The notes under the pieces were generated by a model. The model was not told the DNA's origin. It saw only the letters and a list, made by a program, of their open reading frames with translations, and did not search any database. From Paenibacillus sp. 37 (GTDB lineage Bacteria; Bacillota; Bacilli; Paenibacillales; Paenibacillaceae), in assembly GCF_008386395.1 (NCBI RefSeq), contig NZ_CP043761.1:1798001-1862000 (forward strand): a DNA stretch of 64,000 bases, written 5' to 3'. Position 1 is the stretch's first letter, and each line of letters starts with the position of its first letter. Shown here piece by piece: positions 33,735-42,426 of the stretch. Both the position numbers and the translations under genes were made by a program.

Positions 33735-34325
33735 GTGAGCGACTCATTACAGGATCAGATTCAATTTCTCATTGAGATTGATAAACTCAAAACGATTGAA
33801 CGAAAGACGAGAATTATGCATGGTGATAGACTTGAAAATGATGCAGAGCATTCCTGGCATCTGGCGATGATGGCCTTGGTTTTGCAGAGTCATGCCAACA
33901 AGGATGTGGATATGCTCAAAGTCATTAAGATGCTTCTCGTTCATGATCTGGTTGAGATCGATGCCGGAGATACATTCGCTTACGATACGGTGGCACACAC
34001 GGATAAATATGATCGTGAACTCAAAGCAGCTCATCGGCTGTTTGGTATGTTGCCTAAGGGACAGGCTGAAGAACTACTCCAGTTATGGTTGGAATTTGAA
34101 GCAAAACAGACGCCTGAAGCGCAATTTGCCTCCTCTCTTGATCGATTGCAGCCTATTATCCACAACCATCAGAATGAGGGAGATACATGGCAGAAATATA
34201 ACATTACAAGTGATCAGGTGTTAAACAGAAACCGTGAGATTGCGAACGGTTCCGAAACATTGTGGGAGTATGTGCAGCAGCTTATTCAGAAATCCGTGGA
34301 TCAGGGAATCTTGACCAAATCATAA
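33735..34325 (+). CDS. HD-domain phosphohydrolase (5'-nucleotidase-like, HDDC2/YfbR type)
   Basis: A 196-residue metal-dependent phosphohydrolase. Ligands are visible: R25 to H29 region (RIMHGDRLENDAEHSWH with H39), HDLVEIDAGD with H70-D71, and SSLDRLQPIIHNH with a C-terminal aspartate. Relatives remove phosphate from nucleoside 5'-monophosphates. The start is GTG with AAGGAGG about 7 bases upstream. It lies 30 bases after the ZmaR-like gene and 42 before the HIT gene, fitting a nucleotide-metabolism or repair theme. Confidence 0.85.
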   Translation: MSDSLQDQIQFLIEIDKLKTIERKTRIMHGDRLENDAEHSWHLAMMALVLQSHANKDVDMLKVIKMLLVHDLVEIDAGDTFAYDTVAHTDKYDRELKAAHRLFGMLPKGQAEELLQLWLEFEAKQTPEAQFASSLDRLQPIIHNHQNEGDTWQKYNITSDQVLNRNREIANGSETLWEYVQQLIQKSVDQGILTKS

Positions 34326-34367
34326 GGATACGTTTTAACGTATGCATTTCGAAGATGGAGGAGTATA

Positions 34368-34697
34368 ATGACGCAGGACTTTTATTGTGATGAGGTGTTA
34401 AGTGGTAAAACGCAAGTCAAAGTTGTGAGGGAAACAAAGAACGTTATGGCTTATCATCACACTCGGCCATACTACAAGCATCACATTGTTGTAATTCCCA
34501 AGATACATATTCAGTCCTTCATTTCAGAAGAGGAAGAGAATAATGATGAGCTGCTTATTGAAATGATGCGGGTCATTAAAAAAGTAGCTGCTGACATGTT
34601 AGCTCAGACAGGCTCATCAAAGATTATAACTAACCTGGGCAGTTATCAGGACTCGAAGCATCAACATTGGCATATAGTCAGTGGTGAACGAACTTAG
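34368..34697 (+). CDS. HIT family protein
   Basis: A 109-residue protein ending in a histidine triad: H98, H100 and H102 in KHQHWHIVSG. The upstream strands VMAYHHTRPYYKHHIVVIPKIH fit the fold. HIT proteins hydrolyse or transfer nucleotides from phosphoramidates and dinucleotides. It is shorter than the usual 130-150 residues but keeps the core. The ATG follows GGAGG. It ends a run of genes closed by a terminator. Confidence 0.8.
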   Translation: MTQDFYCDEVLSGKTQVKVVRETKNVMAYHHTRPYYKHHIVVIPKIHIQSFISEEEENNDELLIEMMRVIKKVAADMLAQTGSSKIITNLGSYQDSKHQHWHIVSGERT

Positions 34698-34717
34698 AAA
34701 AATGTATGCCGGATTAT

Positions 34718-34757
34718 AAAACTTCCACCTTTCGCATACGGATGTGGAAGTTTTTTT
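34718..34757 (+). terminator. Intrinsic terminator after HIT gene
   Basis: AAACTTCCAC pairs with GTGGAAGTTT around a 14-base loop, followed by TTTT and T-rich sequence. Confidence 0.85.
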
Positions 34758-34875
34758 GGTTTTGAATCAATAAGCACACCGAATAACCTTTACATCCACC
34801 ATAAAAGTTAACTGAGGAAAAATATGCTAGAATAGGAAATGATAATTTAATAGGTTCATAGGAGGAATAACAATT

Positions 34876-35019
34876 ATGATTACAATGTTTCTAATGTTGA
34901 TTAATGTGTTGTTATATGGACTCGGTGTGTATGCGCTGATCCTGTTTATTAAGCTAGCCCGACGTGGGATTCAGGCACTGGATATCTATCTGTATGAAAA
35001 ACGCGGAGAGCGTTTTTAA
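34876..35019 (+). CDS. Small single-pass membrane protein
   Basis: A 47-residue frame with GGAGG 10 bases upstream and an extended -10 promoter candidate (TG-C-TAGAAT, 34825-34833). Residues 2-26 form one membrane helix (FLMLINVLLYGLGVYALILF), followed by a basic amphipathic tail (KLARRGIQALDIYLYEKRGERF). It lies alone between a terminator and the metallopeptidase gene. Many bacilli encode such short membrane peptides; the function is unknown. Confidence 0.6.
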   Translation: MITMFLMLINVLLYGLGVYALILFIKLARRGIQALDIYLYEKRGERF

Positions 35020-35126
35020 CTTTACCATCTCATACTCGAACAGAATTATCATTTTTCTCTCAGTGTTTTATCTTTTCTATTCTAGTATGATTAACGCATC
35101 AATCCAGTAAAGAGAGGGTTAATGAC

Positions 35127-35906
35127 ATGGATGCTTTTTTAGAGCAAATTAACGAGTTAAACGAGCTTCAGAAGGACTTGGTTAGCATACATCCTTTGTT
35201 TGCAGAACATTATCCAGTGGTTGTAGCCTATGAAGCTTTATTATATATCTATGATTATTCGTCCAAGACACAGCAATATGAGTGGATAAAAACGGTGCCG
35301 GACGATTTATATATTCCAGATGAGTGCCTTGCCGCAATGCCGGTGCATCATATGAACGGACGAATGTGTGCGATCGTAACGGATGCAACGTTCAAAGATC
35401 TGGAGCAGAAAGTCTATCTATTCCATGAATATGTTCATTGCTATGTATATGAGAAATATGATGAGCGGATCGTTAACCGTCTCCAGATTAAGCATAAAAT
35501 GGACCAACTGAAGCGCGTAACATGGGAACTGGATTATGAGTTTCCGTATGAAGATGAAGTCGTTGTGGAACGGATTAACTCATTGTTATCTGCTTTGAAG
35601 AGTAAAGACCTGACACAAGTACAGACAGCTAGAAAGGCGCTGTTTACTTCATTAAATGAAGAACAAGCCGAGTATTGGAGCTGGTTGGAGTGGAACGAGG
35701 GTTACGCGCGTTATATTGAGAATCTGATTCGGGCAAAATTTGGGCAGGAAAGCAATCATTTTGGAGATACTGCTCCGTTTAATCGTCTAGTATTCTATGA
35801 ATGTGGATCGGAATATATTAGTCTGCTTATGAAGGAGCACCCGGAGTACCATACGGATCTGGAGCAGCTGTTTGATCGAATGCAAGTGGAGAGAATTCAG
35901 GGATAA
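35127..35906 (+). CDS. Putative zinc metallopeptidase
   Basis: A 259-residue protein without signal peptide. HEYVH at residues 100-104 fits the HExxH zinc motif with E101 as the general base, and EGYARYIE at 191-198 offers a glutamate as third ligand, as in gluzincins. The rest is helical. The family is not one I can name. The ATG follows AGAGAGGGTTAATGAC. It may act in the cytoplasm on peptides. Activity is inferred from the motif pair alone. Confidence 0.65.
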   Translation: MDAFLEQINELNELQKDLVSIHPLFAEHYPVVVAYEALLYIYDYSSKTQQYEWIKTVPDDLYIPDECLAAMPVHHMNGRMCAIVTDATFKDLEQKVYLFHEYVHCYVYEKYDERIVNRLQIKHKMDQLKRVTWELDYEFPYEDEVVVERINSLLSALKSKDLTQVQTARKALFTSLNEEQAEYWSWLEWNEGYARYIENLIRAKFGQESNHFGDTAPFNRLVFYECGSEYISLLMKEHPEYHTDLEQLFDRMQVERIQG

Positions 35907-36041
35907 TCACGCATCTACGGTGTAAAAGCTGGAGCAGAGTGAAGTCTTACTAATCTAGCCATCTGTACGTTACCTAGTAGATTATGTCGTTTCTTTTTCT
36001 AAGTATAGTAGAATACTTCCCGATAAAAGGAGATCATCGCT

Positions 36042-36722
36042 ATGCCGTTACCTATGGTTCATCTCAATATTGCTAATCGGATTGCAGACTCGCTGCAAAT
36101 GCAGGCTGACCGAGGTTCATTCTATCTGGGGAATATCGCCCCGGATTCCATACATATGCGTGAAGGTACAACCAGAGATGATAAGGAGTACACCCATTTC
36201 AATCCAAAGGATGAAGGAGATTACACTGGACGACTCAAGGAACTCTACTCATCTTATATAAAACAACGTACCGATGAAGGATGGAAGTGGTTTGTTCGTG
36301 GGTACTTTATGCATGTGATGACAGACTATTACTGGTTCCGGAGTGTGCATCCTGAATTCGTCGAACGGGTCAACAAGGCAGACTTGCCCATAGACACGAG
36401 TAGATCCAAAGAAGAGCTGGCGCGTTTATACTATCAGGAGACGGACCAGATTGATTTCAATCTCTATCGAGGTACAAGTTGGAGCGAAGAGGTATGGCGG
36501 GTGCTCAACAGTTCACTGGGTTATAACATGACGGATCGTTTAACTGCCGATGAGATTGTACGCTGGCGGGACCACACGTTTTCTTTTCTTAATGGGGAAG
36601 AACCGGGAATTACTCCTGAGTTCATCACGGGTGAGAGAGTTCAGGTATTTGTGGAAGAGACCGTAGAGCGACTGATCGCTATGTTGTCTTCATGGGACCC
36701 GGAGTTACGTAACTTGATATGA
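36042..36722 (+). CDS. Zinc-dependent phospholipase C-like hydrolase
   Basis: A 226-residue paralogue of the gene at 21184. Shared features are PLPMVHLNIANRI, LGNIAPDSIHMR, YTHFNPKDEGDY and YFMHVMTDYYWF, which carry the putative metal-binding His and Asp residues. No signal peptide is present, unlike secreted clostridial PLCs, so the substrate may be internal or different. The ATG follows AAAAGGAGATCATCGCT. The two paralogues are about 15 kb apart on the same strand. Confidence 0.65.
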   Translation: MPLPMVHLNIANRIADSLQMQADRGSFYLGNIAPDSIHMREGTTRDDKEYTHFNPKDEGDYTGRLKELYSSYIKQRTDEGWKWFVRGYFMHVMTDYYWFRSVHPEFVERVNKADLPIDTSRSKEELARLYYQETDQIDFNLYRGTSWSEEVWRVLNSSLGYNMTDRLTADEIVRWRDHTFSFLNGEEPGITPEFITGERVQVFVEETVERLIAMLSSWDPELRNLI

Positions 36723-36824
36723 ATATAGATGGTTAGTGAAGTTGAGTCATTTCATTATATACTGTATTTATTACTTCTCTACTCATTACTAGTTTATTAA
36801 TACTAAGTCAGGGAGGCACGCAGT

Positions 36825-37247
36825 ATGGTGAGATATGTAGGAGTGTTGCTCGTATTTGTCATTGCCACGTTCATTGCAGGGTGCAGTCAACCGAATGAAT
36901 CGAACGCGGAAGAGGGACTTCCTCTGTTGATCACCTTAACCTGTAATCCAGACCTCACTTTGGAACCATGCCAAGATGTTGAGTTTAATCGATCTGACGA
37001 GATACGGATCATGATGGAGGCCATACATAAGGCTGAGCGTTTGCCCGGCATTCTCGATTATGGTACACAGTACGACATGAGCATAACAAATGCGGACAGC
37101 TCGATAACACGGTATGATTTTTCATTAGGAATGGATCCCAAGATGCAAGGCCTGTTGGTGAACCAGGAGGACACATCTACTGGTTATAGCATATCCCTTG
37201 AAGATGCGAATCAACTAAGAAGACTGATTCAGCGACGTACAGATTAA
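36825..37247 (+). CDS. Lipoprotein of unknown function
   Basis: A 140-residue predicted lipoprotein with lipobox FIAGC and lipid-carrying C20. The mature part has two close cysteines (TCNPDLTLEPCQD), perhaps a disulfide, and a beta-rich domain (YDMSITNADSSITRYDFSLGM). A promoter-like TTGAGT-17-TATTTA lies upstream at about 36741-36769. The ATG follows AGGGAGG. The function is unknown. A GNAT gene follows 27 bases later. Confidence 0.65.
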   Translation: MVRYVGVLLVFVIATFIAGCSQPNESNAEEGLPLLITLTCNPDLTLEPCQDVEFNRSDEIRIMMEAIHKAERLPGILDYGTQYDMSITNADSSITRYDFSLGMDPKMQGLLVNQEDTSTGYSISLEDANQLRRLIQRRTD

Positions 37248-37274
37248 GAAGGTATATGGAACGGAGAAGAACCT

Positions 37275-37841
37275 GTGGATGACAAAATTACCATTGAACC
37301 TATGACACGATCGGATGCAGAGGGTGCGTATCGGGTATTCGAGACAACGATCCCGGCAGCATTCGAACAGGAGGGAATAGGCTCGCTACTGGTTGATATT
37401 CAGGATGAAATAGCCCATAAAAAAGCGATGATTCACATGGCATTGCAAGCAAAGAACAACATAGAATCAAGTGTATTTTTCCTCGTCGCCAAAATGGGAG
37501 ATGTTATTGTAGGCACAATCTCGTATGGACCGTGTGGTAAGGAGATTCGAGAATGTACAGAGGGCCGGCTGAACGGTATCGGAGAACTGGGTAGCCTGTA
37601 TGTGTTGCCCGAGGTTCAAGGACAGGGGGTTGGTTCGGCGCTCATTCTCGCACTGATTACTGAACTGCAACGGCTGGGAATTCAGCAATTTTGTCTGGAT
37701 AGCGGTTACCAGATCGCACAGAAGAAGTGGCAACGCAAATTCGGTGAACCCTATGTGGTGGCGAACAACTATTGGGGCGAAGGAACAGACCATATGGTGT
37801 GGTTGTGTGAAGTACAGGATTTTTATAGTAAAATGAAATGA
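37275..37841 (+). CDS. GNAT family N-acetyltransferase
   Basis: A 188-residue acetyltransferase: ITIEPMTRSDAEGAYRVF at the N-terminus, GTISYGPCGKEI, then LGSLYVLPEVQGQGVGSALILALI with the acetyl-CoA loop (QGQGVGS). The C-terminus is less conserved and ends DHMVWLCEV. The start is GTG with GGAG about 8 bases upstream. A terminator follows directly. The substrate is unknown. Confidence 0.8.
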   Translation: MDDKITIEPMTRSDAEGAYRVFETTIPAAFEQEGIGSLLVDIQDEIAHKKAMIHMALQAKNNIESSVFFLVAKMGDVIVGTISYGPCGKEIRECTEGRLNGIGELGSLYVLPEVQGQGVGSALILALITELQRLGIQQFCLDSGYQIAQKKWQRKFGEPYVVANNYWGEGTDHMVWLCEVQDFYSKMK

Positions 37842-37844
37842 ACA

Positions 37845-37894
37845 AAAGAGATGACGACCTGTATTGTATAGGGGTCATCTCTTTATCTTTTTGC
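37845..37894 (+). terminator. Intrinsic terminator
   Basis: AAAGAGATGAC and GTCATCTCTTT form a perfect 11-bp stem around an 18-base loop, followed by ATCTTTTT. It separates the GNAT gene from the PH-domain pair. Confidence 0.85.
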
Positions 37895-37903
37895 ATCGAT
37901 CGT

Positions 37904-37915
37904 GAACGATTGTTC
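37904..37915 (+). promoter_or_regulatory. GAAC-N4-GTTC dyad upstream of PH-domain genes
   Basis: GAACGATTGTTC resembles a Gram-positive LexA (DinR) box, but one inner base departs from the CGAACRNRYGTTYC consensus. It overlaps a weak promoter candidate (GTGAAC, then TATCAT at 37924-37929). The regulator is unproven. Confidence 0.35.
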
Positions 37916-37968
37916 GTACAGTGTATCATGTGTGTTTTTATGTACCCGAGGAAAAAAGGAGTGAACAT

Positions 37969-38466
37969 ATGTCAATACAGTGGAATATACCCGAGCAAAG
38001 GCTTTCCCCTCATGCGGTAAACTTGTGGAGAATTAGCGCCATCATATGGAATGTAATAGGTTTCCTGATCCTTGCCATACTGTTAATACTCGACTCAATC
38101 TATGGATGGAAAACGTGGATTGGTTGGATTTTGTGGGGGGTTACGGCCATATCTGTGCTCTATGCGGTGTGGGATATTTTCATCCAGCCTGCATGGTTAT
38201 ACAAGCATTGGTACTATGATGTGAATGAGGAGTTCCTGCAACTGAAGCGTGGGGCGCTAACCAAGGTACATCAGATCATCCCCATGGCGAAAGTGCAATC
38301 GGTTACCACAAATCAGGGACCTTTAATGCGAAAATATGGACTCTATTCCGTATCGGTTGGCACGATGGGTTCATCGCATGAAATCCCGGCATTGCCAGAG
38401 GAAGTCGCGCTTGCTCTCCGTCATCAGATTGCATCCTATGCACGGATTAATGAGGTGGATGAATGA
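37969..38466 (+). CDS. PH-domain membrane protein (YdbS-like)
   Basis: A 165-residue membrane protein. Two helices at about residues 20-40 and 48-68 are followed by a bacterial PH (bPH2/DUF304) domain: HWYYDVNEEFLQLKRGALTKVHQIIPMAKVQSVTTNQGPLMRKYG-type strands and a basic helix. In B. subtilis, YdbS/YdbT belong to the envelope-stress response. ATG 37969 has AAAGGAG 7 bases upstream. It overlaps the next gene by 4 bases, so the two form one unit. Confidence 0.85.
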   Translation: MSIQWNIPEQRLSPHAVNLWRISAIIWNVIGFLILAILLILDSIYGWKTWIGWILWGVTAISVLYAVWDIFIQPAWLYKHWYYDVNEEFLQLKRGALTKVHQIIPMAKVQSVTTNQGPLMRKYGLYSVSVGTMGSSHEIPALPEEVALALRHQIASYARINEVDE

Positions 38467-40025
38467 TTGATATGAAGCGACATCATCCATTAACCATGCT
38501 GTGGAGCTTGTGGAAACGGGTAAAGAATTGGTTCGCCATCGTCCTTTTTTTGTTTGTTTTCCGTCAGGGCTCGGAGTCCCAATGGATATTCTATGGAAGA
38601 ATCGCTTTTTATGTGGGTGTCTCCATTAGCATCCTGTCCATTATCCTGAAGTGGTTTACCTCGCGTTATGCAGCTGACGATACAGCCTTTCATATCTATA
38701 GTGGTGTGTTTAACCGTACCCGAAGAACGATACCTTATACGAAGGTCCAGAATGTGAATCGTCATACAACGCTGTTTCATCGGTTGTTCAGCGTGACGTC
38801 GATCCGATTCGAGACAGGGATTAAGGGAGAAGATGCTACCTTTCAGATACACGTTGTTTCACTTTCCGAAGCGGAACAGCTGGAGAAAATTGTAGCAGGT
38901 CATATGGCTGAAGAAGCAGAAACAGCAGGAGCAACAGAGGAACATGATACGTTGGATGCGGTTCAGGCTATGGAAGAGGGAGAGGCGCAATCTGAACCTT
39001 TTATAACTGATGAAGTCATGTCTCTGTCTGCAAAAGAAAAACAGGAACGGGTTGTTCATTATCATTCCACCCGCAAGGACATATTCAAAGCATCCTTTAC
39101 CTCGCTTAGTTTTCTCGTACTGATTCCGGTCCTGGCCACGCTGTATTCCTGGGTGAAGGACTTCTTCCCTGATGAAGAAGTAACGGAAAGTTTGTTATTA
39201 ACCTGGCTTGATTCCTGGTGGATTGCCGGTTTGTTGATTTTAGTTTTATTGATCATATCTATTGCTCTGGGCATAGTCAGAACCTTCGTAAAGTATGGCA
39301 ATTTCCAGATCACCTCGGATGCCAAGCGGATCTATATCTCGAAGGGCATGATGGAGCAAACGTCATTTTCAATCCTGAAAGAGCGAGTCCAGGCTGTGAA
39401 AATCACACAGTCGCCAATGAAAAGGTTGCTTGGACTAGCGGAAGTAGAACTGACCACCGCAGGTAGTCTGGGGGAATCCGAGCAGGAGGTAAACTCGCTC
39501 TATCCCTTCTTGCCGGTGAAGCAAGCTTATACCCTGATTGAGGAGATCCTGCCATCCTATCGGGTTACGCAGGAGATGGAAAAACTTCCACGAATATCAC
39601 TATGGCTGCGCCTGCTCAAACCAAGTTGGGGATGGATCATGATCACGGGTTTATTGTGGTATTTCAAACCATTGGTGTTTGGGCAGAAACATGCTTGGTG
39701 GATGATTTCCGCGCTTCTGCTTGTGTGGATTGCAACATGCAGAGTGATGGATTTTTTCCATACTCGATACATTCTGCATCAGAATTTCATTCAACTTCGA
39801 ACCGGTGCGCTCACTTCAACCCTCTTCATCTCCAAACGTGAGAAAGTCATCGAAGTGCAGATCACCCGTAATGTGTTACAGCGTTGGTTCGGTGTGGCTT
39901 CTGTTCATACGGTGAACCGTGCCAAACCAGTACTGCATCATCGGGCACATGACATTTCCCTGGATACGGCGAAATCATTTCAATCATGGTACATGGGTCG
40001 TACCCAAGATGTTCAGACCCGTTAA
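38463..40025 (+). CDS. PH-domain membrane protein (YdbT-like)
   Basis: A 520-residue membrane protein, roughly three repeated units of paired helices plus a bPH2 domain. The PH strands recur at FHIYSGVFNRTRRTIPYTKVQNVNRHT, at RIYISKGMMEQTSFSIL and at FIQLRTGALTSTLFISKREKVIEVQITRN. An acidic loop (about 140-190) separates the first unit from the rest. It overlaps the YdbS-like gene by 4 bases. Its role is probably membrane protection against antimicrobial stress, by analogy with B. subtilis. A terminator follows. Confidence 0.85.
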   Translation: MIDMKRHHPLTMLWSLWKRVKNWFAIVLFLFVFRQGSESQWIFYGRIAFYVGVSISILSIILKWFTSRYAADDTAFHIYSGVFNRTRRTIPYTKVQNVNRHTTLFHRLFSVTSIRFETGIKGEDATFQIHVVSLSEAEQLEKIVAGHMAEEAETAGATEEHDTLDAVQAMEEGEAQSEPFITDEVMSLSAKEKQERVVHYHSTRKDIFKASFTSLSFLVLIPVLATLYSWVKDFFPDEEVTESLLLTWLDSWWIAGLLILVLLIISIALGIVRTFVKYGNFQITSDAKRIYISKGMMEQTSFSILKERVQAVKITQSPMKRLLGLAEVELTTAGSLGESEQEVNSLYPFLPVKQAYTLIEEILPSYRVTQEMEKLPRISLWLRLLKPSWGWIMITGLLWYFKPLVFGQKHAWWMISALLLVWIATCRVMDFFHTRYILHQNFIQLRTGALTSTLFISKREKVIEVQITRNVLQRWFGVASVHTVNRAKPVLHHRAHDISLDTAKSFQSWYMGRTQDVQTR

Positions 40026-40029
40026 TTGC

Positions 40030-40082
40030 AAGAGCAAGTGCAGGAAGACCAAACAAGGTTATTCTGTGCTTGCTCTTTTTAA
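40030..40082 (+). terminator. Intrinsic terminator
   Basis: AAGAGCAAG-x-GCAG pairs with CTG-x-GCTTGCTCTT and is followed by TTT. It closes the PH-domain operon. Confidence 0.8.
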
Positions 40083-40107
40083 TTGAAGACAGAGGAGGAA
40101 GAACATC

Positions 40108-40884
40108 TTGATGAAAGCTGTGTTCTTTGATGTGGACGGTACATTGCTGAGCGAAATAGATCGGAGTTTATCACCGCGTACAGCTGAGTCGATCCGGGAG
40201 TTGATTCGTAAAGGCGTTCAAGTTGTACTCGTTACAGGCAGGCCCTATAATTTATGCGAAGAATTCAGAAATCTCGGAATCGATACGATCATTTCGGCTA
40301 ATGGAGCATTGATCAAAGCATGTGATGAAGTGATACATAAGTCTGTACTTTCAACCCAGATGGTAAGAGCATTCAGTGAGTTTGCCGAGTTGCATGGGCA
40401 CAGTATTTCATATTTTACAGAGTCATTTGAGACGAACGGGTTGTGTACAGCAGATGGTCGTGTTACTGATGCCTTAAGAGATACGCTTGGACTCATGGAT
40501 TCTCCGCAGAAAATCAGCACGTTGGAACAGGACGTATATTGCATCTGCTTATATGCAGATGAAGCGGAGACGGAGAAGTTCCAATCCAGATTTCCTTCTT
40601 TACGATTCGTAAGATTCCATCCGTATGTAGTGAATGTGCTGGAAGCGAGCGAAGTCAGCAAATCTATAGCTGCAGAGAATGTTCTCGACTACCTGAAGAT
40701 ATCCAGAGAGGATACAATGGCCTTTGGCGATGGGGAGAATGACGTGGATCTGCTAATGTATGCGGGAATCGGAATTGCGATGGGAAATGGCGGAGAACGG
40801 ATTAAACAAAGCGCCGATTATGTCACCCTGCGGGCAAGTGAAGATGGGGTCACCCATGCATTGAAGCAATTTAAGATTTTATGA
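40108..40884 (+). CDS. Cof-type HAD-IIB hydrolase
   Basis: A 258-residue phosphatase of the HAD superfamily, subclass IIB. Motif I is FFDVDGTLL with D8 and D10, motif II VTGRP near residue 45, and motif III/IV AFGDGENDVDLLMYAG near 215, preceded by the usual lysine in SEVSKSIAAENVL. Relatives dephosphorylate sugar phosphates, FMN or PLP. The start is TTG with AGGAGG 9 bases upstream; ATG 40111 is possible. The specific substrate is unknown. Confidence 0.85.
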   Translation: MMKAVFFDVDGTLLSEIDRSLSPRTAESIRELIRKGVQVVLVTGRPYNLCEEFRNLGIDTIISANGALIKACDEVIHKSVLSTQMVRAFSEFAELHGHSISYFTESFETNGLCTADGRVTDALRDTLGLMDSPQKISTLEQDVYCICLYADEAETEKFQSRFPSLRFVRFHPYVVNVLEASEVSKSIAAENVLDYLKISREDTMAFGDGENDVDLLMYAGIGIAMGNGGERIKQSADYVTLRASEDGVTHALKQFKIL

Positions 40885-40919
40885 GAATGTACAGATGAAA
40901 AAGATGAAGGATATCCCAA

Positions 40920-40948
40920 TTGTGGATTTTCATGTAGAATGATATAGC
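40920..40948 (+). promoter_or_regulatory. Promoter of the YHYH gene
   Basis: TTGTGG and TATAGC are spaced by 17 bases. The next start codon is 46 bases downstream. Confidence 0.6.
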
Positions 40949-40993
40949 ACGTATTAAACCCTAAAGCATAGGGTGTTGATCGAAGGGTGACTT

Positions 40994-41164
40994 ATGAAAA
41001 AGGTTGTTATCGTAATCCTGTCTCTTGTCGTACTTGTTGGTGTATCCTCTTCCGCTTATGCTCATCCAGGCAGACTGGATAAGAACGGTGGACATAACTG
41101 TTCAGCCAAATCCAAACAAAAGGGTCTGTGCACGGGTTATCACTATCACAAAAAGAAAAAATGA
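40994..41164 (+). CDS. Small secreted YHYH-domain protein
   Basis: A 56-residue exported peptide. MKKVVIVILSLVVLVGVSSS with AYA is a signal peptide (likely cut after residue 23). The mature part is HPGRLDKNGGHNCSAKSK with a following GLCTGYHYHKKKK. The HPGRxDxxGxH start and YHYH end define the YHYH family of small Cys-containing secreted proteins, whose function is unknown. It could bind metal through its histidines. GAAGGGTGA lies upstream, and it has its own promoter candidate. Confidence 0.75.
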   Translation: MKKVVIVILSLVVLVGVSSSAYAHPGRLDKNGGHNCSAKSKQKGLCTGYHYHKKKK

Positions 41165-41258
41165 GAATGAGCTTTACAAGATAAACCCGGCCATCATTCA
41201 ATGTATGGTTGGGTTTGCATGTGTACCTTTGATTTAAAATGATGGAGGCGGTTACACC

Positions 41259-41720
41259 ATGCAGATACAGGAGATATGGGGATGGAATCATGACGATTTA
41301 GTGGAGATGCTGGCCGAGAGCTCCAGTGAGGGGTTCAGACATATCGAGCGATTAATCCATGAATATGAGACAGGAATTAATACATTCGAGCAAGAAGATG
41401 AAGCGCTTTTTGAATGCAGAGTGCACGATAAGGTGGTTGGGATCTGCGGTTTGAACAGAGATCCTTATTCTGAGGTGACTGATACCGGAAGAATTCGCAG
41501 ACTTTATGTGATGAGAGAATTTCGAAGACATGGGGTTGGGCGCAGGCTGATGGATGCGGTTATTCAAAAAGCGGAAAATCATTACGCTCGACTGGTTCTG
41601 TACACGGATCAACCGGTTGCTGGATCTTTTTATCGCGAATTGGGATTTAGAGAAGTGACGAGTATGGAGAAGATAACGCATGCACTGGAATTGGGGGAGA
41701 AGGAAGATGGATCATATTAA
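41259..41720 (+). CDS. GNAT family N-acetyltransferase
   Basis: A 153-residue acetyltransferase. FECRVHDKVVGICGLNRDPY is the N-terminal core and RIRRLYVMREFRRHGVGRRLMDAVI carries the acetyl-CoA loop (RRHGVGR). LVLYTDQPVAGSFYRELGF follows. The ATG is preceded by GGAGGCGGTTACACC. It overlaps the HAD gene by 14 bases, so the two are co-translated. The substrate is unknown. Confidence 0.85.
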   Translation: MQIQEIWGWNHDDLVEMLAESSSEGFRHIERLIHEYETGINTFEQEDEALFECRVHDKVVGICGLNRDPYSEVTDTGRIRRLYVMREFRRHGVGRRLMDAVIQKAENHYARLVLYTDQPVAGSFYRELGFREVTSMEKITHALELGEKEDGSY

Positions 41721-42369
41721 AGCGGTTATTTTTGATTTGGATAATACAATTCTGAACAGGACGATGACCTTTGGCGGCTTCACGCAGCGTTTAATCAAGA
41801 CCTATTTTGGTCACCTTGAGTCAACCGAAGATATAAGTAAACGAATTATTGAACTCGACCAGGATGGTTATAAGGACAAACCACTTCTGTTCAACGAATT
41901 GTTGAATGAACTGCCTTGGGCAGAGCATCCGCCACATGCAGAACTGATGGAGTTCTATGGCAGAGAGTATGTGCGAAGTTCAGTTCTGATGGAACAGGCG
42001 CGAGAAGTCGTTCAGCATCTGCGGGGGAAATACCAAACCGGGTTAATCACCAATGGGCAGACCGATATTCAGTATGGAAAAATCGATCAACTCGGTATCC
42101 GGGAGGATTACGACCATATTATTGTTTCAGAAGAGGCAGGAGTCAAAAAGCCCGATCCACGCATATTTCAGCTTGCGCTTGATCATTTCGGTCTAAGCCC
42201 AGAGCAATGTATCTACATTGGCGATCATCCGGTGAACGATATTGAGGGAGCAGCAAGCGTAGGCATGAGCACCATCTGGATGAAGGTCAACCAGCCGTGG
42301 CAGGACAGCATTACGTCGGGTCCTTTACATACGATTGAACATCTAAGTGAGTTAAAGAAACTGCTTTAG
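41707..42369 (+). CDS. HAD-IA family hydrolase
   Basis: A 220-residue phosphatase. Motif I VIFDLDNTIL holds D10 and D12. The helical cap lies at about 20-95. Motif II is GLITNGQ, motif III VKKPDPRIF with the lysine and motif IV CIYIGDHPVNDIEGA. The order and lengths fit YjjG/pyrimidine-nucleotidase-like HADs. ATG 41707 has GGAG about 7 bases upstream. The substrate is unknown; nucleotide or sugar phosphate is likely. Confidence 0.85.
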   Translation: MDHIKAVIFDLDNTILNRTMTFGGFTQRLIKTYFGHLESTEDISKRIIELDQDGYKDKPLLFNELLNELPWAEHPPHAELMEFYGREYVRSSVLMEQAREVVQHLRGKYQTGLITNGQTDIQYGKIDQLGIREDYDHIIVSEEAGVKKPDPRIFQLALDHFGLSPEQCIYIGDHPVNDIEGAASVGMSTIWMKVNQPWQDSITSGPLHTIEHLSELKKLL

Positions 42370-42426
42370 AAGACGGTTATATAAGTAAAATTTAATATCA
42401 CAGTCTGGAAAGCGAGGAACATACAT

